Shown in pieces: positions 29,793 through 40,058 of a stretch of 64,000 nucleotides of DNA; within the stretch, counting starts at the first letter, position 1, and each line of letters begins with the position of its first letter. The notes beneath the pieces are model-generated. The model did not search any database and was not told the origin of the DNA. It saw only the letters and a list, made by a program, of their open reading frames with translations. This DNA comes from Gemmatimonadota bacterium (lineage in GTDB: Bacteria > Gemmatimonadota > Gemmatimonadetes > Gemmatimonadales > GWC2-71-9): assembly GCA_009692115.1 (NCBI GenBank), contig SHZU01000002.1, positions 62,001 to 126,000 on the forward strand, given 5' to 3'. The translations under genes were made by a program, and so were the position numbers.

Positions 29793-30733
29793 TCAGCCGT
29801 CAGGCGGGCACCCGTCTCACAATCGTGCCGGGCTGTCCACCCCGTAGCGGTGGTCAACGGCCCCGGGTCGGCGAGCCAGGCTGGCGCGAAGAACTCGGCT
29901 GCCTTGTCGAAGGAGAGTACCGTGGCTTTGCCCGCCACCCGGGCCGCCCGATCGGTGGCCCAAAGGATGGCTCGGCCGAGTGGCTCTGGAATGCCGAAGA
30001 TCTTGACCCGTTTTCCCATCGCCGCCCCGACGAGTTCGATCAACCGGCGACTGGAGATCGCCTCCGGGTGGCAAGCATAATAGGTTCGCCGCGACGTTGT
30101 TGGGGCCGTCCCGGCCGCGACGAGCGCTTCCGCCAGATCCGGGGCATACACGAACGAAAGCTGCTGAGCGCCACTGCCGAATACCGGAGCAAACCCTAAC
30201 GCCGCGGCTCGGAATACTCGGAACAACTCCCGGTCGCCGGGGCCGTAGACGGCGGGTGGGCGGATGATCGTCCAGTCCAATGCGGACGCACGAACGACCT
30301 CTTCGCCGGCGAGCTTGCTCCGGCCGTACTGAGTGACCGGATGGGGGGGCTCGATCCCGGTCAAGGGCCTGTCTCTGACGGTAGGGCCCCCAGCGGCCAG
30401 GGACGACACCAAGATGAATCTGGGACATTGGGCCTCGATGGCGCCGGCTACCAGGCGGGCGGTGCCGTCTCGATTGGCGGCATCGAACTCGGCTTGGCTC
30501 CGGGCGGCGACGAGTCCGGCCACGTGATAGACGAGGTCGTGGCCTTCGCAGGCCTCCGCCAAGCCGTCGGAGCGATCGACGTTGCCCGCGATGACCTTGA
30601 CGCCTCGGGCCGTCATGTCGCCGGCTTTCGATGGGCTTCGCACCAGGGCCGAGACCGAATGTCCACCGGCCAGTAGCGCGTCGACCAAGTGGCCACCTAC
30701 GAAGCCGGTCGCACCGGTGACCAGCACGTTCAC
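29765..30733 (-). CDS. Extended SDR (NAD-dependent epimerase family), candidate ceramide reductase CerR
   Basis: 322 residues from the GTG at 30733. The cofactor motif VTGATGFVGG is at the N-terminus, VSSLAAGGP carries the Ser, and the catalytic pair is in TQYGRSK (YxxxK). In Caulobacter the reduction step of ceramide synthesis is carried out by an epimerase-family SDR, CerR. Position between a GNAT-type acyltransferase and a PAP2 protein in an spt operon supports the same role here. The substrate is inferred, not shown. The longer open frame to 30877 lies inside the upstream gene. Confidence 0.75.
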   Translation of the reverse strand: MNVLVTGATGFVGGHLVDALLAGGHSVSALVRSPSKAGDMTARGVKVIAGNVDRSDGLAEACEGHDLVYHVAGLVAARSQAEFDAANRDGTARLVAGAIEAQCPRFILVSSLAAGGPTVRDRPLTGIEPPHPVTQYGRSKLAGEEVVRASALDWTIIRPPAVYGPGDRELFRVFRAAALGFAPVFGSGAQQLSFVYAPDLAEALVAAGTAPTTSRRTYYACHPEAISSRRLIELVGAAMGKRVKIFGIPEPLGRAILWATDRAARVAGKATVLSFDKAAEFFAPAWLADPGPLTTATGWTARHDCETGARLTADWYRQHRWL

Positions 30734-31845
30734 AAGCGGCGCTCGTAGACGCGGAAGGTCTTGTACGGGGTCATCCCCAGGTTCGTCAGTCCGGCGTTCA
30801 TGACCGGGTTGTCCTCCAGCACCCATCCACCTTCGCCCCAGGTCATGTTGCGGGCGCCTGCCTTGGTCCAGATCCAATGATAAAGGAGGGCGTCGACGGC
30901 CTTCCCGCGGTACTCAGGCAGGACGCCCAAGAGAAGGATCCGGGTCCGGCGGATTTTCTGCCGTTTCACCGCCCACAGCAATTGGAGCGCGGCCGGCCAC
31001 ATCCGTCCCTGCCGATTGGTCCGGAGGATCTGGTTGAAATCCGGGAGTGCCAGCCCGAAGCCGATGGGTTCACCGTCGCGCTCGGCAAAGGGTACCAGAT
31101 CGGGCACCACCACCGGCCTAAACTGGGCTGCCAAGTGATCGATCTCGGGATCGGTCATTGGCACGGCGCCCCAGTTTGATTCCCAGCACCGGTTGTAGAG
31201 AGTCTTGACGGTCTCGACTTCGGCCTTGAAGTCCTTGAGGCGGAGCGCCCGGACCGTGATGCCGAACCGTTTCTTCGCGATGTCGACCGCTCGCCGGATC
31301 CGATCGGGCGGCGTCACGAACTGTTTTTCGTCGCCCCCTTGGTAGGCCGTTAGGTTCTTCACCCCGGCCAAGCCGGCGCCTTCGAGCAGTCGGGCGTAGC
31401 TGGCCGGGTTGTGGGGCATCATGATGGTGTTGGGCGTGTCGAACCCGGCGACGAGCAGGCCGTATTCGTCGTTGACGGAAAACGACGCCGGACCCCGGAT
31501 TGAATCGAAACTCTTGGATTTGAGCCAGGCTGCCGCGGCTTCGACGAGCGCCGTTGCGACGGTGTGATCGTCGATCGTCTCGAAAAACCCGAAGAACCCG
31601 ACCCGGTCATGGTGCGCCTCATTGTGGAGCCGGTTGACGATCGCCGCGATCCGGCCCACCACTTCGCCTCCGCGTTCGGCCAGGAAATACTCGGCCTCCC
31701 CGTGCTCGAAGAATGGATTCTTGATCCGAGAGAGGAGGATCTCGACATCCCGACGCAACGGCGGGACCCATAACAGGTCCCGCTGGTGGAGTCGAAACGG
31801 CAGATCGATGAAGGCCTTGAGTCCGGCGCGGTCCGAGACCGCCAA
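30730..31845 (-). CDS. GNAT-fold acyltransferase, candidate bacterial ceramide synthase (bCerS)
   Basis: About 371 residues. Recognisable segments are FIDLPFRLHQRDLLWVPPL, NPFFEHGEAEYFLAERGGEV, FGFFETIDDHTVATALVEAA, and the late GNAT-like ILLLGVLPEYRGKAVDALLY. This large two-lobed GNAT-like family commonly lies beside spt; in Caulobacter such a protein (bCerS) acylates the sphingoid base. The start is uncertain: TTG at 31845 has AAGGG close by; the frame is open to 31965 inside spt. It overlaps spt and the SDR, so the genes are cotranscribed. Confidence 0.75.
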   Translation of the reverse strand: MAVSDRAGLKAFIDLPFRLHQRDLLWVPPLRRDVEILLSRIKNPFFEHGEAEYFLAERGGEVVGRIAAIVNRLHNEAHHDRVGFFGFFETIDDHTVATALVEAAAAWLKSKSFDSIRGPASFSVNDEYGLLVAGFDTPNTIMMPHNPASYARLLEGAGLAGVKNLTAYQGGDEKQFVTPPDRIRRAVDIAKKRFGITVRALRLKDFKAEVETVKTLYNRCWESNWGAVPMTDPEIDHLAAQFRPVVVPDLVPFAERDGEPIGFGLALPDFNQILRTNRQGRMWPAALQLLWAVKRQKIRRTRILLLGVLPEYRGKAVDALLYHWIWTKAGARNMTWGEGGWVLEDNPVMNAGLTNLGMTPYKTFRVYERRL

Positions 31846-31862
31846 GACCCTTACGGGCGCGC

Positions 31863-33071
31863 TCAGATGACGCCCATCTCCCGGCCGAGCTTCCCGATCG
31901 TCTCGAGGGCATAGTCGATCTGATCGGCCGTATGAGTGGCCATGACGCTGGTCCGGAGCCGACATTGGGACAGGGGTACAGCGGGCGGCACCACCGGATT
32001 CGTGAACACGCCGGCGTCATACACCTTCCGCCACATCATGAGCGTCCGGTCGAGCGGTCCGATCAGGATTGGAATGATCGGGGTTTCCGACGGGCCGACG
32101 TCAAAGCCGAGGTGCTTGAAGCCGTCGGCCAGGCGCTTGGTGTTGGCCCACAACTGGGTCCGCCGCTCGGGCTCCTGCTGGAGAACTTCGAGCGCGGCCA
32201 AGACGCCGGCGGTGTTCGCGGGCGGCAACGCGGCCGTGAAGATCAACGGCCGGCTGTGGTGGCGGAGGTAGTTGATGACCGATTTGGACCCGGTGACGAA
32301 TCCACCGATCGAGGCCAGCGACTTGGAGAACGTGCCGGCAATGATGTCGACTTCGTCGGACAGCCCGAAGTGGGCGGCGGTGCCGTCGCCGTTCGGTCCG
32401 AGGACGCCGATCGAGTGAGCGTCGTCGACCGCCAGGGCCGCCCCATGGCGGCGGCAGACCTTGAGGAGGTTCGGGATGTCGGCGATGTCACCTTCCATCG
32501 AATAGACCCCGTCGACGATCACCATTTTGCCGCCCGACTCATCGTGCCGGGCGAGCTTCCGCTCCAGGCCTTCGAGCGAGCCGTGATTGAACCGTTCGGT
32601 GGTGCCATAGCTCATTTTGGCGCCATCGACGATCGAGGCATGATCAAGCTTGTCGAGGTAGACGACATCGCCTTTGGTAACCAAACCGGAGATCAGGCCG
32701 AGATTGGCATTGTAGCCGGTCGAGAAGACGATGCAGTCGTCTTTGCCGAGGAAGCGGGCCAGCGAGTCTTCGAGTTGGAGATGGAGGTCGAGCGTGCCGT
32801 TCAGGAACCGGCTCCCGGTGCAGCCGGAGCCGTAAAGGTGCAGTGCGCGGGTGGCGGCCTCGAGTACCTTCGGATGGTGGGTCAAGCCAAGGTAGTTGTT
32901 CGACCCCAGCATGATCCGCTTCTGGCCTTCAATGACGACAACCGTGTCTTCCGACTCGGAAATGGGCTTGAAATAGGGGTAAAGACCGGCCGCCTTGACC
33001 TCGTCGGCCCGGGTGAAGTCCCGGCACTTGTTGAACAGTGAGATGTCGGTGGTGACAGTGGTGCTCGACAT
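31863..33071 (-). CDS. spt: Serine palmitoyltransferase (alpha-oxoamine synthase)
   Basis: 402 residues from the ATG at 33071 (GAGGGA upstream). It condenses serine with an acyl thioester to 3-keto-sphinganine, the first step of sphingolipid synthesis. Fold-type I PLP motifs: SNNYLGLTHHPKV, TGYNANLGL, DHASIVDG, VDDAHSIGVLG (PLP Asp), and TFSKSLASIGG with the Schiff-base Lys. Related enzymes KBL and BioF share the fold, but the Y-F-K-P-I N-terminal stretch and the operon with an acyltransferase, an SDR and PAP2 favour SPT. First gene of the operon, divergent from the M6 protease. Confidence 0.88.
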   Translation of the reverse strand: MSSTTVTTDISLFNKCRDFTRADEVKAAGLYPYFKPISESEDTVVVIEGQKRIMLGSNNYLGLTHHPKVLEAATRALHLYGSGCTGSRFLNGTLDLHLQLEDSLARFLGKDDCIVFSTGYNANLGLISGLVTKGDVVYLDKLDHASIVDGAKMSYGTTERFNHGSLEGLERKLARHDESGGKMVIVDGVYSMEGDIADIPNLLKVCRRHGAALAVDDAHSIGVLGPNGDGTAAHFGLSDEVDIIAGTFSKSLASIGGFVTGSKSVINYLRHHSRPLIFTAALPPANTAGVLAALEVLQQEPERRTQLWANTKRLADGFKHLGFDVGPSETPIIPILIGPLDRTLMMWRKVYDAGVFTNPVVPPAVPLSQCRLRTSVMATHTADQIDYALETIGKLGREMGVI

Positions 33072-33288
33072 GGGGTCCCTCGCCGCTGAAGTGTTGACGG
33101 GAAACATGGAGCGATCCCGTTACGCAACAAGGAGTTAAGTTATTAGGCCGGGGGGCCGAGCACAAGCTGGATGTCTCGGAACGGGACGGGAGGGGCCGGC
33201 CGGGTCGGGTGGTGCGCCGTGGCGCCGTGTCCTAGTAGTATTCGCAGTATTCCCGATCGGGTTCGGGATGGTTCCGGGGAGGATGGGG

Positions 33289-35562
33289 ATGCTAGCTCGG
33301 CTTGGAATGATCGGACTTCTCACGGTCGGCGCGGCCACCAGCCTGGCGGCGCAGCGGCCGAATGCGGTGGCCGGCCGGTTCGAGGTGCCGGGCATGGATT
33401 GGGCTCCGACCTCGGCTTGGCGGGCCCGAGCGGCGCAGGTTCGGGCTAATCGGTGGGCTGCGATCGAGCGGGGCGACTTCCGGTCGCTCAACAGCAGCGG
33501 CCGGTTGCTTGCCCTCGGCGCGCCGGGCGGCGGCGCCAGCAGTTTTGCGGTGACCGGCACGTTCTTCGTTCCGGTGCTGGCCATTGCCTACAACAACATC
33601 GACGTGGCCTATCCGGTGCCGAACTTCCAGCAGGTCCTGTTCGGCGCCACCCCGCCAGACCAACGCCCCTTCACGCTGAAGTCGTACTACGAGCAAGTCT
33701 CGAATGGCCGGATCGGAATGGACGGCCGGGTGTTCGACGGCGTTCGGGTGGACTCGAGCAACACCTACTACGAGAACGGCTGCAACGGCATCGGCGTCCG
33801 GACTACCTGCTCCGATGGCGGCCAGCGACTCGGGAACATGCTGATTGCCGTGCTGGACTCGGTGTCAAACCGAGCTGGTGGTGACACCGTGTGGAATCAG
33901 TTTGACAACGACGGCCCCGACGGCGTTCCGAACTCCGGTGACGATGACGGCGATGTTGACTTCGTCACCTTCCTGCAACCGACGGTCGATGGGGCCTGTT
34001 CGACCCCAGGGGTGTGGGCCCATCGGTTTGTGATCGCGGGATGGAACGGCGGGTCCAAATACGTGACCAAGACCCCACGGCGGAATGGTGCCGGCCAACC
34101 GATCGCGGGGCAATTCGTCCGGGTCAACAACTATACGATCCAGAGCCAAGTGGGCGGGGCCTCGGGGTGCGGTGCGGGCTTCATCATGCCGATCGGCACC
34201 GTGGCCCATGAGACCGGGCATGCGTTCGGCTTGCCGGACCTCTACGACACTGACGTCAGCGGTAGCGGAACGGAGGGCATCGGCGAATGGGGCATCATGG
34301 GCAGTGGGAACTACTCCAGAGCGTACAGCCCGACCGGTTACGATGCTTGGTCGCTCAATGAGTTAGGCTGGGTTACGGTCGACACGCTCAATGCCAGCCG
34401 AACGGTGAAGACCGGTCCGCGGCAGGCGTCCGATACCATCTTCTTGGCGCGACTCGAGGCCAACAACGAGCTGCTGCTGATCGAGAACCGGCAAGCGGTC
34501 GAGTCGGACACGGCGGCGCTCAACCCCGGCGGAAATACGGCGGCGAACTGTCGCTCCAATTGTCTGAAAGGTCCGGGCCTGCTGCTCTGGCATATCGACC
34601 TGGGTCGAATCGCGTCGGGGCGCCCCTCCAACCGGATCAATACCGGCTCGATCCAGGGCGTGGCGCTGAAGCAAGCCGATGGCCTCAACAATCTCCGAAG
34701 CAGCGGGTCGACCCGAAATCGGGGCGACATTGGTGATCCCTATCCCGGGTCGACCGGCAATACCACGTGGTCGTTGACCACCACCCCGGCGTCCCGGTCG
34801 AATTTTGGAGAATACGCGGGCTTCATCGTGGACCGGATCGAGGCGTTGCCAAGCCAAGTCATCCGGTTTCGGTTTCTTCGCCGGAATCCGTCGGTGGTGC
34901 GCTCGACCCTTCCCGGCGCCTCGGTCCGGGTCAATGACCAGCTCTGGGGCCGATTTGAAGACGTGATTGCCCAGGGCGAGGCGTTGCGGCTCGACGCTGA
35001 CTCGGTTCAGGAGGTGTTCACCGGCCGGACCCGAGGGCGGTTCCTGGCCTGGAGCATCGGCGGGCCGCGGCGCCAAGTTGTCATCAGCGGCGTGAAGCCA
35101 GATACCATCTCGGCGACCTTTGCTGCCGATCATCGCCTCCAGGTGGTCCGAACGGGTGTCGGGCAGGGAACGGTCACCGCCAACCAAACCGGCGACCTCA
35201 CGGCCGGGTTCTTTCTGACGGAGGGGACGCCGGCGGTGCTGACGGCGCTTCCGGCCGCCGGATCGCTGTTCGTCGGCTGGCGGGGTGATACGACGATCGC
35301 CATCCCGACGATCACCGTCTCAATGGGACGGCCCTATGATCTCGAAGCGACGTTCATCGTGGAGCTGGACGTGCCGGTCGCCGACGCCACCACGGAAATC
35401 CTCGGCACCGCTAGGCTGACGAGCGACCAGAAGGAGTTCCTCGATCAACTGGGGAATCGGAACGGGGTCTACGATATCGGCGATTTGTTGTCGTTGTTGA
35501 GGCGAAAGGGCCAAGTACCGTCGCCCGAGTTGCTCCGGGCCATCGCCACGAAGGGGGCCTGA
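33289..35562 (+). CDS. Secreted M6-family metalloprotease with C-terminal repeat and dockerin-like end
   Basis: 757 residues from the ATG at 33289; GGGGAGG lies 6 bases upstream, which decides this start over 33268. Signal peptide: MLARLGMIGLLTVGAATSLA. The zinc motif HETGHAFGLPD begins at H307, followed by EWGIMGSG, as in immune-inhibitor-A-like M6 peptidases. After the catalytic domain come beta-rich segments, one of the type VVRTGVGQGTVTANQTG, and a C-terminal stretch FLDQLGNRNGVYDIGDLL that looks like a single EF-hand/dockerin-type repeat. It is exported and probably degrades extracellular protein. Confidence 0.85.
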   Translation: MLARLGMIGLLTVGAATSLAAQRPNAVAGRFEVPGMDWAPTSAWRARAAQVRANRWAAIERGDFRSLNSSGRLLALGAPGGGASSFAVTGTFFVPVLAIAYNNIDVAYPVPNFQQVLFGATPPDQRPFTLKSYYEQVSNGRIGMDGRVFDGVRVDSSNTYYENGCNGIGVRTTCSDGGQRLGNMLIAVLDSVSNRAGGDTVWNQFDNDGPDGVPNSGDDDGDVDFVTFLQPTVDGACSTPGVWAHRFVIAGWNGGSKYVTKTPRRNGAGQPIAGQFVRVNNYTIQSQVGGASGCGAGFIMPIGTVAHETGHAFGLPDLYDTDVSGSGTEGIGEWGIMGSGNYSRAYSPTGYDAWSLNELGWVTVDTLNASRTVKTGPRQASDTIFLARLEANNELLLIENRQAVESDTAALNPGGNTAANCRSNCLKGPGLLLWHIDLGRIASGRPSNRINTGSIQGVALKQADGLNNLRSSGSTRNRGDIGDPYPGSTGNTTWSLTTTPASRSNFGEYAGFIVDRIEALPSQVIRFRFLRRNPSVVRSTLPGASVRVNDQLWGRFEDVIAQGEALRLDADSVQEVFTGRTRGRFLAWSIGGPRRQVVISGVKPDTISATFAADHRLQVVRTGVGQGTVTANQTGDLTAGFFLTEGTPAVLTALPAAGSLFVGWRGDTTIAIPTITVSMGRPYDLEATFIVELDVPVADATTEILGTARLTSDQKEFLDQLGNRNGVYDIGDLLSLLRRKGQVPSPELLRAIATKGA

Positions 35563-35563
35563 G

Positions 35564-35956
35564 ATGAGACGCTCAATTGGCGGGGCCGTTCTGATCGGAC
35601 TGTTGGCGGGTTGCGGCGGTAAGGACGGGCCCGAGCCCACCAAGCCGGTGGCCGGCGATCTGACGGTCGCCTACACGGGTCCGAGCCAGACCGACGGGGC
35701 GCTCTTGTTGGTCGTGACCGGGGTGATTTCGGAGGTCAAGGCGGTGGGCGGGTACCAAGTGGCGTCGGCGCCGCTCGGACCGACCACCACGCGGGTGGTG
35801 GTGCTTGGCACCCTCAGCGCCGGGGATCTCTTCAAGATTCGAGTCAGCGACGTCAACACCGGATCGGCCTACAGCGCCCGGGTCGATCAAGCCGCGGACC
35901 GCCTGACGTTCGCCCTGAATGACCCGCTCGGGTACTCCGCGGTCGTTCGCAAGTAG
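35564..35956 (+). CDS. Small lipoprotein, unknown function
   Basis: 130 residues. Lipobox LLAGCGG after a short signal (MRRSIGGAVLIGLLAGC). The rest is beta-rich (LTVAYTGPSQTDGALLLVVT, VVVLGTLSAGDLFKIRVSD), of the type found beside dockerin-like and adhesion domains, but I do not recognise a family. It starts 1 base after the protease stop, so the two are cotranscribed and could act together at the cell surface. Confidence 0.75.
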   Translation: MRRSIGGAVLIGLLAGCGGKDGPEPTKPVAGDLTVAYTGPSQTDGALLLVVTGVISEVKAVGGYQVASAPLGPTTTRVVVLGTLSAGDLFKIRVSDVNTGSAYSARVDQAADRLTFALNDPLGYSAVVRK

Positions 35957-35962
35957 CGGTCA

Positions 35963-38134
35963 ATGGAACGCCGCGAATTCATTCGAGTAGCCGCCGGCGT
36001 CGGCGCCGGACTCACGCTGGCGGTGTCGCTCGACGGATGTTCCGAACCCGCCCCCTCATCGACGGCCGCGTTCGCGCCTAACGCCTGGATTCGGATCGGC
36101 CCGGACGGTGTGGTCACGGTCATGGTCGACCGGTCCGAGATGGGGCAGGGCATCAGTACGGCTCTCCCGATGCTCGTGGCCGAGGAGCTCGATGCTGATT
36201 GGGGGTTGGTGCGATACCAATTCGCGCCGGCGAATGAGGCCTATTACAACCCAATCATGAAGATTCAGGCTACCGGCGGAAGCACGTCGGTGCGGGCCGC
36301 CTGGGGGCCGCTGCGGCAGGCGGGCGCGACGGCGAGGGCCATGCTGATCGGGGCGGCCGCGGCCGAGTGGAAGGTCCGGCCTGAGGAGTGCGGGACCGAA
36401 GCAGGTTTTGTCGTCCACGCCGGGTCGGGCCGTCGGGCCGGCTATGGAGCGCTGGTGGAGGCGGCTGCCGGTCTTCCGGTTCCTGCGGCGGTGACGCTCA
36501 AGAAGTCGAGTGAGTTCCGGTTGATCGGCCAGCCGCTTCGGCGGCTCGATCTGCTGGACAAGGTGACCGGCCGAGCGGTATTCGGGTCCGATGCCGGCCC
36601 GCGGGACGCGTTGGTGGCCGTGATCGCCCGGAGTCCGACGCTCGGCGGCAAGCTGGTGACCTACGATCCGATCGGTGCCCTGGCGGTTCCCGGGGTGAAG
36701 CAGGTATTCCCGACCACCAGCGGGGTTGCGGTGGTGGCCACCACGTTCTGGGCCGCCCGGACCGGACGAAACGCCCTCAAAGTCCTCTGGAACGAGGGGG
36801 CCGCAGCGGCGTTGAGCGATGCCACCATCTCGGAGGAACTCGATACCCTGATCGCGTCCGGGGGGCGGCTGGCGGAATCGGCGGGCGACCTCGCGTCGGT
36901 GGTGCCCGCCACGCTGCTCGAGGCGGTGTTCGATGTGCCGTATCTGGCCCATGCCACCATGGAGCCGATGAACTGTACCGCGGATGTTCGGGCTGACGGC
37001 GTCACCGTCTGGGCGCCGACTCAGTTTCAGGCCGCGCCGAGCTTTATGGCGGGCGGGGGGGCCCGAGGAGTCGCCGCCAGTATTGCGGGAGTGCCGGTCG
37101 ATCAGGTCGAGATCCACACGACCCACCTGGGGGGCGGCTTCGGGCGTCGGTCGGAAGTTGATTTCGTCCGAGAGGCCGTCGAAGTGTCCAAGTCGGTCAA
37201 GGCACCGGTCCGGGTGGTGTGGACGCGGGAAGACGATATGCAACACGACTTCTTCCGCCCGATCGCCAGGCATGCCATCGCCGCGGGTCTCGATGCCACC
37301 GGCGCTCCGGTCCTGTGGAGGCACATCGTGGCGTCGCCATCGATCTTCGCCAAGTTCTTGCCGAGCGTCGTGCCTGAGTGGATGGCGCACTTGGCTGGCC
37401 CGCTCAAGGGCGGGGTCGACCAAAGCGCGATGGAGGGCGCGGTCGACATGGCCTATCCGGTTCCGAACCGGGAGTTTCGATACGCCGAGGCCCGGTTCCC
37501 GGTGCCGGTCGGGTATTGGCGCTCGGTTGGCCATACTCACACCGCGTTCGCGGTTGAGTGCATGATCGACGAACTCGCGGCGGCTGCCGGCCGGGACCCG
37601 GTGGCCTTCCGTCGCCTTCTCCTCGCGGATGCGCCTCGCCATCGGGCGGTCCTGGACCTCGCGGCGGAGCAGTCCGGCTGGGGCACCCCGCTTCCGGCCG
37701 GTCGGTTTCGGGGGGTGGCGGTGCATGAGTCCTTCGGGAGCTGGGTGGCTCAGGTGGCGGAGGTCAGCGTCACCGGGAGCGTGGTTCGGGTGCACCGGGT
37801 GGTCTGTGCGGTCGATTGCGGGACGGTCGTCAATCCGGATACGGTCCGGGCCCAGATGGAAGGCGGCATTGTCTACGGGCTCACCGCCGCGCTCAAGGGA
37901 CGCATTTCGATCCAGGGCGGTAAGGTCAAACAGACCAATTTCCACGACTATCCGATGCTTCGAATGTCGGAGATGCCGGTCATCGACGTGCATATCGTGT
38001 CGAGCCCATTTGACCCGGGCGGGGTCGGCGAGCCGGCCACCCCCCCCATTGCCCCGGCCGTGGCCAACGCGGTCTTTGCCGCGACCGGCCGCCGGGTCCG
38101 CTCGCTGCCAATCACGGTGCTTCCCGCGACGTAG
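35963..38134 (+). CDS. Isoquinoline 1-oxidoreductase beta-like molybdopterin-binding subunit (xanthine dehydrogenase family), orphan
   Basis: 723 residues. N-terminal Tat-like signal ([20 protein letters not shown]) with a following LDGCSE. Family signatures: [51 protein letters not shown], and near the end [20 protein letters not shown] with the conserved active-site Glu. Such subunits hydroxylate aromatic heterocycles or oxidise aldehydes, and normally need a small 2Fe-2S subunit (IorA). None is adjacent in this window. It begins 6 bases after the lipoprotein. Confidence 0.85.
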   Translation: MERREFIRVAAGVGAGLTLAVSLDGCSEPAPSSTAAFAPNAWIRIGPDGVVTVMVDRSEMGQGISTALPMLVAEELDADWGLVRYQFAPANEAYYNPIMKIQATGGSTSVRAAWGPLRQAGATARAMLIGAAAAEWKVRPEECGTEAGFVVHAGSGRRAGYGALVEAAAGLPVPAAVTLKKSSEFRLIGQPLRRLDLLDKVTGRAVFGSDAGPRDALVAVIARSPTLGGKLVTYDPIGALAVPGVKQVFPTTSGVAVVATTFWAARTGRNALKVLWNEGAAAALSDATISEELDTLIASGGRLAESAGDLASVVPATLLEAVFDVPYLAHATMEPMNCTADVRADGVTVWAPTQFQAAPSFMAGGGARGVAASIAGVPVDQVEIHTTHLGGGFGRRSEVDFVREAVEVSKSVKAPVRVVWTREDDMQHDFFRPIARHAIAAGLDATGAPVLWRHIVASPSIFAKFLPSVVPEWMAHLAGPLKGGVDQSAMEGAVDMAYPVPNREFRYAEARFPVPVGYWRSVGHTHTAFAVECMIDELAAAAGRDPVAFRRLLLADAPRHRAVLDLAAEQSGWGTPLPAGRFRGVAVHESFGSWVAQVAEVSVTGSVVRVHRVVCAVDCGTVVNPDTVRAQMEGGIVYGLTAALKGRISIQGGKVKQTNFHDYPMLRMSEMPVIDVHIVSSPFDPGGVGEPATPPIAPAVANAVFAATGRRVRSLPITVLPAT

Positions 38135-38168
38135 CCCACTCGCCGCCGCCTAAGGGCAACCCCGCGGG

Positions 38169-40058
38169 TCAGGCAGGGGCTGCCTTGGCCGCCCCGCTGG
38201 TCGCCACTGCCGGCTCCCGGTCGGCGACGAGTTCTTCGCCGGGATTGGTAAACCGGTCCTGCTCGATCCGATGCTGCTTCTCGTACAACTGAAGGTACCG
38301 GCCACCCGCCGCCAATAACTCGGTGTGGGTCCCGCGCTCAACGATCTGACCCCCTTCGATCACGAGGATCTGGTCCGCGCTGATGATCGTGCTCATCCGA
38401 TGGGCGATGACGAACGTGGTGCGACCGGTCCGCAAGGCCTTGAGCCCGCTCTGGATCAGGGCTTCGCTTTCGCTGTCGAGGCTCGAGGTGGCCTCGTCGA
38501 GCAGGAGAATCGAGGGCTCGGCCAAGATGGCCCGGGCAATCGCGACCCGCTGCCGCTGACCACCGGACAGGCGGACGCCCCGTTCCCCGACGATCGTATC
38601 ATACTGGTCCGCAAACCCCTGAATAAACTCGTCACAGTGGGCGATCTTGCTGACTTGAATCACGTCCTCCCGCTTGGCGTCGGGCCGCGAAAAGCGGATG
38701 TTGTCGGCCACCGTTCCGTCAAACAGAAAATTGTCTTGGAGCACGATGCCGAGGTGGGCCCGGTAGTCGCGGAGCTTGAGCCCCGCCAGATCCTGTCCGT
38801 CGATCGTGATCCGCCCTTTGGTCGGGCGATTGAACGCCATGACCAGGCCCATCAGGGTGCTCTTGCCCGAACCGCTCGATCCAACCAACGCCGTCGTCGT
38901 GCCGGTGGGAACCTGAAACGAAATGCCTCTGAGGACCGGCACCCCCGGATTGTACTCGAACCAGACGTCCTCGAAGGCGACTCGGCCGGTGATCGCGCCG
39001 ATCGGCGACCGTTCGGCATCCTCGTCGTCCTCGGTGGCCATCGACTTGAGTTCGCGAATCCGATCCAGCCCCGCGAAGGCTTCACTGAACTGGGTTCCGA
39101 TCGACGCCAGTTGAACCAGCGGAAAGGCCATCATGCCGGTGAACAAGGCATAGGTGAAGTAGTCGCCGATGGTCATCCGGCCGGCCAGGACGCTGCCGCC
39201 TCCGACCACGATCATCAAGGCTCCGATCACGCCGACGACCAGGGCTGAACCGGCCCCCACGGCGGACACGCCCGTCATGGTCGTGGCCACGTTCCGGAAC
39301 ATCTTGTGAACGCCCTTGGTGAACACCCACTCTTCGCGGCGCTCCGCGACGTATGACTTGACGACTCGGATGCCGCCGAGGGTCTCGGTCAGCCGCCCGG
39401 TGACGTCGGCGTTGAGTTTGCCGCGTTCCCGGAACAAGGGCCGGAGTCTTGTGAAGGCGAGCGCCATGCCGCCGCCGAACAGGAGCAACACGATCAGGGT
39501 CACGGCGGTCAACTGCCAGTTCAGAGCGAACAACACGCCGAGCACGATCACCGCCGTCACCAACCCGCCGGTAATCTGGACCAGCCCGGTACCGACCAAA
39601 TTGCGGATTCCTTCGGCGTCGTTCATGATCCGGCTCACCAACTGGCCGGTCTGCGTGGCGTCAAAGGCCCGAATCGGAAGCCGGACCACGTGCTCCATGA
39701 CGCTCCGCCGCATGTCGGTGATGGCTCGCTGGGCGGCCACGCCAAGGATTCGGGTGAGTGCAAAGCTGGTAATCGACTGAATCAGGGTGGCCACAGCCAC
39801 CGCCGCCGCGATCAACCACAGGCGATCACCGTGGTCAGGCGGAAGCAGGCGGGCCCAGACGCCGGCGACTCCGGTTGGCACCAAGACATAGTCGATCAGG
39901 ACTTTGGGACTGGCCGGCAGCACCAACCCGACCACCCGGCTGATCAGCATCAGGCCCATGCCCAGGGCGATCCGGTGCCGATGCTTCCAGATCAGCGCCT
40001 TGGCCTCGGGCCAAGCGGCCTTGTAGTCGACCTTTTTCTTCTTCGGAGGCGGGTTCAT
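38169..40058 (-). CDS. ABC exporter, fused membrane and ATPase domains (MsbA-like)
   Basis: 629 residues. Residues about 25-330 are six-helix ABC exporter membrane domain ([20 protein letters not shown] and following). The ATPase half has Walker [11 protein letters not shown], the signature [14 protein letters not shown], Walker [13 protein letters not shown] and a switch His in FVIAHRMST. Half-exporters act as dimers and move lipids, drugs or peptides; the substrate is unknown. The C-terminal tail is rich in Ala. It begins 1 base after the small unknown gene upstream and probably belongs to the same transcript as the RND pump. Confidence 0.9.
   Translation of the reverse strand: MNPPPKKKKVDYKAAWPEAKALIWKHRHRIALGMGLMLISRVVGLVLPASPKVLIDYVLVPTGVAGVWARLLPPDHGDRLWLIAAAVAVATLIQSITSFALTRILGVAAQRAITDMRRSVMEHVVRLPIRAFDATQTGQLVSRIMNDAEGIRNLVGTGLVQITGGLVTAVIVLGVLFALNWQLTAVTLIVLLLFGGGMALAFTRLRPLFRERGKLNADVTGRLTETLGGIRVVKSYVAERREEWVFTKGVHKMFRNVATTMTGVSAVGAGSALVVGVIGALMIVVGGGSVLAGRMTIGDYFTYALFTGMMAFPLVQLASIGTQFSEAFAGLDRIRELKSMATEDDEDAERSPIGAITGRVAFEDVWFEYNPGVPVLRGISFQVPTGTTTALVGSSGSGKSTLMGLVMAFNRPTKGRITIDGQDLAGLKLRDYRAHLGIVLQDNFLFDGTVADNIRFSRPDAKREDVIQVSKIAHCDEFIQGFADQYDTIVGERGVRLSGGQRQRVAIARAILAEPSILLLDEATSSLDSESEALIQSGLKALRTGRTTFVIAHRMSTIISADQILVIEGGQIVERGTHTELLAAGGRYLQLYEKQHRIEQDRFTNPGEELVADREPAVATSGAAKAAPA

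Noticed and set aside
33225-33285. Stretch resembling the complement of the 5S rRNA loop (GTTCGGGATGG)
   Set aside because: Only about 11 bases match; the rest of a 5S gene and its pairing partners are absent, and no 16S/23S is near.
36056-37993. A 645-codon open frame antisense to the molybdopterin subunit gene
   Set aside because: Composition is His/Arg/Asp/Pro-rich and motif-free; the plus-strand gene has full family signatures.
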